Below the pieces are notes generated by a model that worked only from the letters and a program-made list of their open reading frames with translations, did not search any database and was not told the origin of the DNA. This document shows, one piece after another, positions 33,673 through 44,594 of a stretch of 64,000 nucleotides of DNA. The DNA comes from Limonium bicolor (lineage: Eukaryota > Streptophyta > Magnoliopsida > Caryophyllales > Plumbaginaceae). A program made the translations under genes and the position numbers. The stretch covers positions 475,219,375 to 475,283,374 of the forward strand of contig CM041776.1 of NCBI GenBank assembly GCA_023374045.1, written 5' to 3'. Within the stretch, counting starts at the first letter, position 1. The number at the start of each line of letters is the position of its first letter.

Positions 33673-34692
33673 GTGCAAGATCTAGAGAGAGATCCAGAAT
33701 TCAGCACCGAGGTGCCAGTTGTATTAGAATTTCCTGATGTATTTCCAAAAGAACTACCCGGTATGCCACCACCGAGAAGAGTAGAGTTCGAGATTGACCT
33801 CGTACCTGGTACTGGTCCCATTGCTAGGGCACTATACCATATGGCACCGGCCGAAATGACAGAACTTAAAGAGAAACTACGTGATCTACTCGACAAAGGG
33901 TTTATACGCCCGAGCGTATCACCCTGGGGAGCACCAGTCCTCTTCGTGAAGAAGAAGGACGGTAGCATCTGCCTCTACATCGATTATCGCAAATTGAATG
34001 CGGTCACTATAAAGAACAAGTATCCATTGCCATGCAAGCCTAGTTATCTGGAAGACTATGTTTACAACACTGTTTTCCAAGATGTATTGGATGAGAGAGT
34101 GTATAGAGACAGAATTACCCTAGCTCATTCCATGTCAAATTATGCAAGCTTGACCGAGATAAAGCCTTTCTTTTATATCGCTTTATTATCGGTTGACTCC
34201 AAGGGTGTCATGGACATGTCTGAACCAAACTCTTATCAAGAAGCTGTTGTTCATGACCATTGGCAGAAAGCAATGAAAGAAGAGTTGCAAGCTCTAGAGG
34301 AAAATGACACATGGGAAGTAGTTGTTTTACCAAAGGGCAAGAAAGTCATAGGATGCAAATGGGTTTACAAAGTGAAACTCAAATCAGATGGCACATTAAA
34401 AAGATACAAGGCCCGATTGGTGGCTAAAGGATTTACACAACGACATGGTTTAGAATACAAAGAAACATTTTCTCCTGTTGTTAAGTTAACTACAATACGT
34501 GCACTTATTGTCGTTGCTCTCAACAAGGGATGGATAATCAACCAATTAGATGTGAACAATGTCTTTTTGCATGGTAATCTTGATGAACAGGTTTACATGA
34601 GAATATCTTACGAAATTGAGGTGGTAGTTCAATACAAAGCTTGTCGGTTAAAGAAATCGTTGTATGGTCTCAAGCAGGCATCTCGACAATGA
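33673..34692 (+). pseudogene. pol: Chimeric ORF: start of gypsy RT (B) fused to copia RT
   Basis: Residues 1-120 are gypsy RT ([41 protein letters not shown]). At about 34033 the frame passes without a stop into copia pol ([55 protein letters not shown]). It ends at TGA 34690, where related proteins have Trp. The gypsy part has no catalytic residues, and the copia part has only the first Asp region. The junction results from truncation or recombination between two unrelated elements; a functional protein is unlikely. Confidence 0.85.
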
Positions 34693-34974
34693 TTTTCTAA
34701 ACTTGCAAGTTTTCTTCGCACTGTCAATTTCCAACAATCAAAGAATGATTATTCCTTGTTTCATAAGGAGTGTCCAAGTGGGATGGTCTTCATTGCAGTT
34801 TATGTGGATGATATGTTGTTGGTTGGAAGCAATCAGAAGGACATTGATGATGTGAAATATGCTTTGGATCTTAATATCAAGATTAAAGATCTAGGCACTT
34901 TACATTATTTATCTAGGGTTAGAATTTATTCACATAGGACCAATGGGTGTCGGAAAAAACTTTTGGTGACTGAT
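34034..34974 (+). pseudogene. pol: Copia reverse transcriptase, left part
   Basis: After the TGA at 34690 the same frame continues with the RT active site VYVDDMLLVGSN (about 34797-34832) and DLGTLHYL (34888-34911). It stops at LLVTD, where the 14 kb minus-strand element is inserted; the frame resumes exactly at 48968. Copia (Ty1-type) pol has RT after integrase; gag, protease and integrase of this element are missing to the left. Confidence 0.9.
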
Positions 34975-37900
34975 TGTAACACCCCTACCGCTAATACCGT
35001 CATTACTGTACAATTACTTACCTTCGCAGCGGATACTCCTTACACAACGGCGGGTGTACAATGCCGTTAGTCACCCACGTGACTAACAAGGCGAGTTACA
35101 GCACTACATACTATCGGTCTGATGAACATGAACATACCGAGTGCTCTACACAATACAATACTTCCCATTGCATACTCATCCATATCCAATTACAACTCCA
35201 ATACATTACTATACCGAGTATACTACAATCCTTAAATTACCAATACAATCTAAACTCCCAAATTCGCATTACAATACGAGTACCAATCCCTTCCATACAA
35301 CTACCCATGCTTACGCAGCAGTCCCCGTCCTACCCTCTCGAACGGTGATCAGCTTCGGGTACCTGCACACTAAAAATGGTCCCCCGAGGGGGTCAGCTTA
35401 CGCTGCGCATGAAATTCGCATATACCGCGTGCTAACCGCGGTACATCGACTACTTTGGGTCGAATATACATGGAGTTCATTTACATGCATGCATACATAC
35501 TCATGCTACAACAATACAAACAACAATACCTACATACACATACAATTCTAATACTTACCGAGGAAGACAGTTCGGTAGTCAACCTTTCGTGTTTGTGTTC
35601 ATTCATTACTCATCGTACTACGTTCGATATTCGCTACTCTTCTCATACCTACTCCTTACTCTTACATACTCGACACTTCATGTTCGATACTTTACTAGTA
35701 TACGTTCCTTACTCCGTACTCGTTACTATTCTTACGTATGCTCATTACTCAATACTCCTTACTTACTCATACATACTCGGTACTCACTACTTACTCATAC
35801 ATACTTAATACTTGGTACTCATTACATACTCATACTCACTTCTTACTCAATACTCATTACTTTACTCATACGTACGCAATACTCAATACTCATTACTTTG
35901 GCCACCGGGCGGTGTCATACAAAGACTCGCCACCGGACCTACAATACGAGGGCTATACGCTTAGCTCCTCAGATACTCAAATGTCCGTTCTACCGGACTA
36001 CTCATATTCCCAACACTCTTCTCTCAGAGTATAATACAATCTCACGGATTAGCCTAGAAGTATCTCTCTCGATAACCTCCACTGGCTTAGGGAATTACTA
36101 CCGTCTAGTATCCTCAGGTTTAAGGGTTTCCCCAACATATCGGATACTCTCATGTTCGGGACATACTTACATCAGTCGGGTCCTCTCAGAATGGGTCTAC
36201 TGGAGGTTACTTATATACTTCCACTACTTATTGTTTGTGGATTATTCATTTCATTTCTCCTGCCGTTATCGGGAGGTTGTTACTCCCGTATACGCTCTCA
36301 CATTCTAGTGAGTTCATTGGGTTGCATTATCGTTTATCGTTTCGATAGTTTAGTGCGTCGCTATTATTTCATTAGTTCACAATAAGACTCTTACTACGAG
36401 TCATTACAAACAAGACTCACCTATGAGTCGATCTACGCACCAAGTAAAGCCACACAATCAATTCAAGAAAGGTTAGCTCATGCAACATACAACAAGACAT
36501 ACAATGAAGGGCAATAAACCGTTTTCATGCTTTAGTCTTGATTAGCCGGCATACAGCACACAAATCAATGTAACTCGGTTAGCATACGGGGCATGAGAAA
36601 ATCATACCTTTCACCGGAGTTAGCTTTACCATGTGTTCCCTTGTTCCTTGGTTCACACTTGTTTCACTGATAATGTTTTCAACGTTATCATTAATACTAT
36701 ACTCGCACAATACAAACATTTACTACTCCCTTACTTACCCCGTTATCCCGGTGTAATTAATGTCCTTATACTTACAACTTCCTTAACTTGTTTCCTTACT
36801 CATTTACTTACTTTCTTACCGTTATTACTTCATTAATGGTGTATTACTACATATATTTGCATTTATGTATATGGGCATATATATATGTATATATATGACT
36901 ACTATAATCATATAATTAAAACTTTTTTTATTTTTTTATTTTTTTTTTGACTCGACCGGACTTGCAAGTCCGGTCGCAAGTCCGGTCGATTCCAGTAGCT
37001 TACTGTCGCGGAATTTTTCTGGCCGACCGGACTTGCAAGTCCGGTCGCAAGTCCGGTCCATTCCAGTAGGTTGCAGACGGGAAAATTTTCTAGCCGACCG
37101 GACTTGCAAGTCCGGTTGCAAGTCCGGTCCAGCCCAGTAATTCAGTTTTAAAATTTGTTTTCAGTCCTCTCTTTTACCCATTGTTTCCCCAATCTTCTAC
37201 ATGTAATCCCACATGTTTTAGTGCCATTTAGGCCTCCTAATATACCTTAATTCATCCACCAAATCCATTACTAAATCCTTCAATTCACTTACAAAATTTC
37301 CTCACTTCTTTTCCAACACTTGTAACAGTTTTTTGTTACATTTATGCTACAGATTTTACCATTCCATTCTCCCATCCAATACTTTCTCAACCAATGTCAT
37401 TCCTAGCATTCTAAATACTTCTCCTCACCATACCAATTCATTTCCAAACCATTGCACTACCTATACCCAAGTTCCAACACTCATCTTACAAAATCCTGCA
37501 CATTAAATTCTCCTAACTTCTCCAATGTATTCTTATATACTTTGCTACAGATTTTACACTTCTTACTTCTCATACTACAATTACCATTCCATAGCTACTT
37601 AACCTCTCTACTAATCCCAATACACACCTTGGTTCTCCCATTCACCAAGTCATTCCTAAATGCATAATTCCTACTAAAATTTCGCCATAGCTCATCTACT
37701 TTCTTTACTTATCCACACACATCCTTTCTCATCAATTTCATTCCTATCCTAGCCAAACCAAGGGTTCTACCAGCACACATACTAAATCCTAATACACCAA
37801 TGTTTCCTCAATCACATTATCAATACACCAATATTCCTCAAATAGCATTACTAATTTACATACACCATTCTTTTGGCTCTAAGGCCTACAAATCCACACA

Positions 37901-39350
37901 TTTACTTGCTAGTACTCAAATTTCCACAATTACAATACCACTGCAACAATTTTGGTTCTTTAAATATTTTACCCTTTCCCATTACCCTAATGCAATAGAA
38001 TTTACATTAGGAAGGAGCTCTTACCTTGAGCTTTTGATTCCTTCTAATCTTTTCCATTTCTTCTTCTCTCTTTCTTGCACAAATCGACCACATGGGGAAT
38101 GGAGTTGCCAAACCCATTCCCTCACCCAAAGCACATCAAACAAGTATAATTAACACACTAACCCTTAGATTTATGCTAGTTCATTGAAGTGTTCAAAATA
38201 CAAATTTCTAGGGTTTACCTTTGGAGTGCTTTAGGAGGGGTTTTAGCCCTTGGTTCAAGAAGAAGAATCCACCACCATTGTTAGGTGAAGTTGATGCTCA
38301 AAAGAAGAGAGAAAAACAAGGCATTACAAAGGGGCTAAAAATCGGTTTCCAAGAAGAGTGGAGGAAACTTGAATCTTTTGTAGAGATTTTTACCTTGTTG
38401 GAAAGAGGAGACTCCAAGCTTCACAATGGTGTGCTTTTCTCTTCAAATGGGGAAACCCCATGGAGATGAAACTCATCCTTTTCGAATTTTGAAAAGATAG
38501 AAATGTAGAGGAAGATGAGGGGATTACAAATATGTAATTTATTTTACATTTGGAGCTCAAATGGAGCTAGAGCAAGGAGAGAAAGAAGAGAGGCCATGGA
38601 TGCCATGGGAGAGCTCTCAAAAATCGTCCAAATCAGAGAGAGAGGAGGGAGGAGCCGATGGAGAAGGAAGGAGGGAAGGAGAGAGAAGAGAGAAATGAGG
38701 GGAGAGAGGGAAGGTAAGTTACTTTTGTACTTTTATTCCACTTTTGCTTTTTGACTCATTATTTATTTAGCTAGTGTGTGTGTGTGAGAGGGGTTTATTT
38801 ATCTGTTAAAAACCGGCCCTCACTGTATTACTAGCTGGAGCGTTTTTTTTGTCTTCGTTTACCGAGAACGCTCATTATTTTACCCGGTTTTGATACTATT
38901 CACAAACCGGGCCCGTTTTCCGGAATTTTCTCGTTTCTTTATTTTTATTGGTTATTAAGCTTCCATAAATGCTCAATAGTTATTATTTAATGATTTATAA
39001 TTTTTACGGGTCTGTTTGACCACTTAAAGTCACGTTTTTGGGTTTCCTCGAAAAACGTGCGCTAAAGCTCTTTTAGCGTTTTAATACATTTTTTGGTTCC
39101 GTTTTCTTCGGGAATCATTACTGTATACTACTTAGGTATGAATAAACCTTAGGAATACTTACGATACTATAACCGAGGTCTCGTACCTCCTATGGTTATT
39201 TAACGCTCGTTTTAGCGTTTTCCGCTTTCTAAGCGTTTTTCCCATTTCTTTTGGATTTATTTTCTTTACCAAAATTACTTAGGCACTATTAGGCCTTTAA
39301 ATACTATATTAGAATAATATAATCACCATATTTAAGTTCGGGGTATTTCA
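34975..39350 (-). repeat. 3' LTR of the minus-strand element
   Basis: 4376 bp. From the LTR end inwards (plus-strand order): TTCGCAGCGG block, G-box hairpin (35066-35087), CCCCCGAGGGGG hairpin and acceptor-like site (35363-35390), a TACTCAT-rich low-complexity stretch (35640-35900), palindromes (36951-37135), a donor-like site (38392-38393 on the minus strand), CT/GA-rich leader (38560-38760). The long plus-strand ORFs at 35589-36308 and 35141-35551 are low-complexity and recur in the other LTR; I do not consider them genes. Confidence 0.9.
36951..37135. repeat. Palindrome array in the 3' LTR of the minus-strand element
   Basis: Three units, each holding a palindrome with arms GACCGGACTTG and CAAGTCCGGTC, followed by an extra CGCAAGTCCGGTC. 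The copy in the other LTR is at 46560-46745. Confidence 0.85.
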
Positions 39351-40460
39351 ATCTACCCCCCTTAAAGAACTTTGCCCTCAAAGTTGGTGAATATAATACT
39401 GTTACTCGTACATATACTCTATGCTAAGGTTATGACCTCTACATATTACTTGTCAAACTCCAAATGTCTGACTGATGCATACTACTACATCCAAACAGCA
39501 TGTCACTGCATGCATAGCAATCAAAAATATACGTTGCGAGCTCTCCATGGGGTCCGTCCGCAGATAAATGAGGTGCCATCCTCTCCCATGTCAAGCGATC
39601 CCTCAGGTACCGGTCACGTTTGAACACTTACGCTTTCTGGTTCACGGCCGTCATGACTAATGGCACTTACGCTTTCTGGCCACGGTCCTTTGGTTCAGAT
39701 CAAATTCATTTGCACATATAGAGATCCTCAGGCACTTACTCATACTTACTTACTCATACTTTACTCATACTTACTCATACTTACTCGGGACTACGCCGCC
39801 CCAGTGCCTTTGGAAAAATACAAAACAACACTGTTACCGTACCATCGGTGTAGTGGTTTCAAAACTAATCAACACTCCCACCGACTCAAAACTAGCTTCT
39901 CCTCCTATGGTTTCGACCGGATACCCGTGCCTAGGCATGGAAGATCCACTAGCGCCCGTGGGAGCGGTTTTAAAACCGATCCTCATACTCAAGTTTGAAG
40001 AAAACGTTGTACCAAATTAGTTTTGGAAATTCATTTTGAAAACTTTGCATACATCTCCCAATCTCAATTTATGATGATTATTCCTATTACTAGTGTTATT
40101 ATTGTGGCCACTTAAGGGAGCTTCCAGAGTCCTTCAACCCCAATGTGATCAGCATTGGTGTTGAATTATCCTTCCACCCCAATTTGTGTTCGGCTTCCCT
40201 TGATCGCTAGCAAATCAAGTTCCACTTCCCACCTCAATACAAACAGACAGATTGTCAAACATTATATCGTTTTCTATCTTTTTTTTTTTTTAATCTTGCT
40301 ACTCGTAATCATACACATACATTTTCCAATTTATATGATTTACTTACTTACTTACTAATCATTTCATCGATTATTGCTACATCTTCTCCAACTGCTATAC
40401 TTAAGAATTCATGGTATAATATCTCATTAATTTGCTATACTCCAATTTATACTCATAAAA

Positions 40461-40560
40461 TACATCGGTTGTACACCGATTCATACTCATTACATACGTC
40501 GGTTGTATACCGATTTATACTCATTACATACATCGGTTCCGTACCGATTTATACTCTCAA
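40461..40560. repeat. Three tandem 34-bp units with small inverted repeats
   Basis: Each unit reads roughly TACATCGGTTGTACACCGAT plus TTATACTCAT. Each contains an (A/G)TCGGT...ACCGAT stem with a variable loop. Confidence 0.7.
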
Positions 40561-43500
40561 GTCCCATACATACTCATTCTCATACTATTACCAATCGGGT
40601 CTCATTCCCCTGGAGTTTCTCTACTCCTTTTCCTATCTTCTTCCATTACCAATTACACATGAGTGAATATAAATGTTTATGTAACATAAGTATCAATCAT
40701 CAAAACAAATTTTTGCGCTATGCGCATTGTAGTTTACGCACTTATCACGTAAAACATGCATTTCGCGGTTTTCGCTCTACCCCCCTTAAAAGGGATTACG
40801 CCCACGTAATCTACCATGTGTCAACATTGGACATTGGTCGAAGGCATTCAGCCGTCATGGAGTGGTTCAGCTTCCATGCGGTCTATCATACAATGTTCCT
40901 CGATCAATGGGTCTTAACCGTACCGGTTAGTCCCTACATCAAGAAATTCCATCGGAGTTTATTTAACTCTTAACCGGGTTCGGTTATAGCCTAATGGCTT
41001 TGAGGCATTGGTGATTAGCCTTTTATTCACTAGGTGTATAATTCTGGGCCCACTAGCTTCTGCTGCGCGACCCTGATAACTTGGGTGATTCGCCCTTCTC
41101 GTTATCCTTAACGTGTTACACATCACCTTTTGTCACTCTTGTTGTGGAAACAAGGTTTATTAACCAAGTGTGGTATTCCTTTACCGTGCTCGAACTCGAT
41201 GAGTTTTAGATTTTTAATCAGCTCTTTGGCAATCTATATGCATAATGTTGTGTTTGTAGTGATCATTCACTTGATTTCCCCGACTTATTGTCGGTTGAGG
41301 TTAAGTCACTACTTGGTTGTAGTGCTTCCTCTACTGTTAGCAGCTTCTGGATTATACCAGTTTCTCTGGTTTATTACAGGTGTTCTTTACTTGTATGACC
41401 TTGCATTTGCAATGCGTCGGTCCTTGTGACTTCTTAAGTCTCCTTTCACTTTTATCCCAATGGGATTCACATCTTGTGATTGTCGGTGTGTTTGACACTC
41501 TTCGTGCTCCTTTAGCCTTAGGCCGCACGGTTTGTTTCTAAGCTTTCGCTTGGCTGGCTTATGCCATGTTTACTGGTGAAAGGAAGGATTTTCCACGATT
41601 TACATTTCCTCATATTCCTAGCTATCCCACTCGATCATTACTGCCCAAATGCAATACCAAAACACTCAGTCCTACAGAGTGCAGAGGCGTAAACACTTGA
41701 CAGTAACTCTCTTATGAGATCGCAATAGGACTGATTGTTACTCTTCCAGGTGGTGCTTCATCATTTGGTGCTGACTTCTGGCTTGTTGCCCGGTCTGTCT
41801 ACCATTTCGTGTTAGCCTCTCCATGGTATTGGGTGGTTATTCTCATACATCGGTCGCCTGTTGCGCACCATGTTCTTACTGATTTCACGGTATTGGTTCA
41901 CATGGCATCCGTTGTTGCTAGCTTCAGCTCATGCATGTCTATCATTCATACAATGATTCCCCATGTATTTGGCAAATATAGAATATAGTATTCCTTTATT
42001 TTTCTGAGCTCCCTGAGCATCATTGGTTTTATAACCGGTTACTCCTTGGTTGTCAACAATTGCTGTTGAAGCTTATTTCAAATTGCTTGACAATAATTGT
42101 ATGCTCAAGCTTGACTACGTTAGTAGTTCTTAAAGGAATATATTTCCCGACAGTTACTGATGATATCCCCTTCTTGGGGTCCATGTGTTCACCGCTCTTG
42201 CGGTCTCACATTTATGAGGGGCATCCTCAATTATTGGTTGTCACTCTTTTATCGGTGTCATCCTTGACCACTTTCCGTATAGTTCACATTGGTTTTGCAA
42301 CCGTTGGGTTGTGTGGTAACAGTTTCATGGCCTACTAGCCATGTTGCCTAGAGCTCTGCTCATTATAGGCTGTTCCCAAGTGATTATTTCTCCATAACCA
42401 TCGCTGGATTTGGAGGTGATACTGGGCTCCCTGACACGATCGTCACATCACGCTTCCGTCTGTTGGGGACCCTTTTTGTAGCTTGGTATTGATTTGGGGT
42501 ATCCCCTGTCAAGTGGGATCCCTTCGGTGTTCTAACCGAATGTTCGTTCCAATTGTGGTGTTCTTACCATGACATTTCATTCAACTGTGTTGACTTGATA
42601 CCCTTTATGGATTGCTCCTGGGTGTTATTGATTATGCTATCACCTCTGGCTGATATTTATAAGTATGTTCAGTCCGTCATCCTACCTTGCGGTTCTGGAT
42701 TTGAGTCATCCCATTAGGGGTTGTAACGTCTCCCGTCCTTAGGGTAGACCATTGGTGTTTTTCCTTGTGTTATAACGGGTTTGATATCCCTTCCGGTGAT
42801 GAATGGTATTTCTGGTACCTTATAACATCACCCTGTGTGTTTGTGGTAGTTGTTCTGGGGATTCTATCCCGTTCATTGAACACTGATGTGTTAATGTTAG
42901 GCATTTGCCTTACTGTGCTTAGACTGGGTATTCCCTCCAGTCATCATGTTCTACTTCAATATCTTTGAGACATATCCAATGTCTTATCCCGTTGTTAGTG
43001 CCTCTTGCACTTTCAACTCTCAATGGTTCTCCTGGAGTGAGTTCTTGACTCCTTAGCTTGTAACTTATCTGAGTTTCTTCTGCTCATTTTGGGTATCCAA
43101 CTGTTCCGTTTTGAATTTACTTATGGTCCGTAGAACGGAGTTGGCTACTTCCCGTGTTCCGTACACTACATGTATACATACGTGGGGTACCATCTTGGCA
43201 CGTTACCACTTACCTAACTACATGTCAGGCCCGCAAGCTCCTTCGGAGTGCGGTTGTCCCACATCCCGTATTTGGGTACACTAGTAGCGTTCGTCACACG
43301 CCTAGGTGAAGTATTCTATTGTCAACTCTTCTTGTATCACTCTATGATACTCACCGTAATTCCGTCTGTTGGGTTTTAAAAATCCAAGGTTTTAAAAGAA
43401 GGTTTGTGGTTTTTGAAGAAAAAATTTGGTTTTCGAAATAACGGTTCGGTGTTAAAGAAATTCTTCATGGCGTTGCCATGTTTCAGGTCTTGACCAAGTT

Positions 43501-44559
43501 CAGCTTCTTGCTGACTGGTATACTATTAATACAATGGTCGGGCCGTTAGGCCTTCCCGAGGGTTCGTTATTTAACATCCTTAGGATTGGTGATCCTGCAT
43601 TTGCTCCATCCGTCATAGCGGTACTGTAGTAAGCATTTGCGGTTTGGTAAAAGTATTCCAACCGTTCTGTTGTTACTGCACTTGCCCTAGGCAAGTGCGC
43701 GGGTAGGTTGTTTTTCAGTTAACGTATACCGTTTACGGCATCGTTTCCATCCATAGTTGGTGGTCTTATCAGGTTTTTCTTTGATCTTTCGATCTTGGTG
43801 ATCGATTTCCTGAGTCGCTTCTCAGTATACTTGACATGATTGTCGTCCATCCGGGTGTCTCACACCTTCAGTGTGGTTAACGAGACTTGGTTTGTCCTTA
43901 GGAACCATGTTGTGGTCCTATAGGTGTCTGTGTTATGATTTCTTTCATCGCTATCTGAACTATGTTGTTGGGTCATTACAGCCTCTTGGCATGTAGGTTT
44001 GGTATTAATCCAACCTCGACTAATTCCTTAGTCGGTTTGTATACCGTTGTTGGTATCATCAAAGATTACGGTCCGTAGACTCTCTTGTCTCGGCTTGTTA
44101 CTCCATCTTCCTTGCTTCATTGCACGATTGTGCTTCTCTTCTTGCTGGCCACACATGGTTCTCGCGACTGCGAAGCATGTCGCCCCATGGTGCCATAAAT
44201 TCCATTATCCCTGTGTTTAGGATCTTCCTTCCTCCGCCATTAAGTGCGGTCCTTGTAATCAAACGGGAACCGTCTTCGGGACTTCCAGTTCTTGGACTCT
44301 ACCGTATGACAGGTTCTTTCTTAATAAGGCTTGTTTTGTAATGCCAGATCGGGTTTTACCCGAGTGTGAGAGGTCTTTCCATCTCTCTGGCGTTATTATT
44401 CCAACTTTATACCGGGGGTTGCGGAGGGCGGGGTATGGTTGTTGTAGGTTTCCGATTCATACGGAAGTTCCTAACTAGCGTCCTCGCACACTAGCACTCA
44501 ACCCTTAGCCCTAAGTCTCTACTTCCTAACTCGGTATTTACCTAAACTCGGTATTTCAT

Positions 44560-44594
44560 CCATCAGAGCGATACTTCGCTCTGATACCACTTTT
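44560..44594 (-). promoter_or_regulatory. Primer-binding site of the minus-strand element, in a hairpin
   Basis: On the minus strand the LTR end TGTTACA is followed by AAAAAGTGGTATCAGAGCG, then AAGTAT, then CGCTCTGAT. TGGTATCAGAGC fits initiator-Met tRNA, and ATCAGAGCG pairs perfectly with CGCTCTGAT. Confidence 0.85.

Larger units (their letters stand above)
26505..34033 (+). mobile_element. Element B: older Ty3/gypsy element with AlkB, truncated in RT
   Basis: Order: LTR remnant, primer site, gag, AlkB-like domain, protease, start of RT. It is cut off at about 34033, where the frame runs straight into copia pol. It carries a reverse solo LTR (30379-33160) and element A sits in its 5' LTR. 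Protein sequences are clearly related to but distinct from those of A, so the gag-AlkB-protease layout is shared by two lineages. Confidence 0.85.
39351..44594 (-). other. Internal region of the minus-strand element, non-coding
   Basis: 5.2 kb with only short unrelated ORFs on both strands and no retroviral motif that I can find. At the left, the polypurine tract (plus strand CTACCCCCCTTAAAG, 39353-39367) adjoins the 3' LTR. A second, similar tract lies at 40783-40798. Three 34-bp repeats with ATCGGT/ACCGAT stems are at 40461-40560. An inverted copy of the hairpin found in element A LTRs is at 41663-41681. At the right, the primer site adjoins the 5' LTR. Confidence 0.7.

Noticed and set aside
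35589..36308. 239-residue plus-strand frame, repeated at 45206-45922
   Set aside because: Falls in the TACTCAT-rich part of both LTRs of the minus-strand element, antisense to it. Conservation is explained by the LTRs being near-identical copies.
38221..38469. 82-residue frame repeated at 47837-48085
   Set aside because: Antisense to the LTR leader, present only because the two LTRs are copies; no similarity to a known protein family that I recognise.
39352..44594. Hidden gag-pol in the gene-less element
   Set aside because: I looked on both strands for RT (VDD), protease (DSG), zinc-knuckle and integrase motifs and saw none; a profile search could still find strongly decayed remains.
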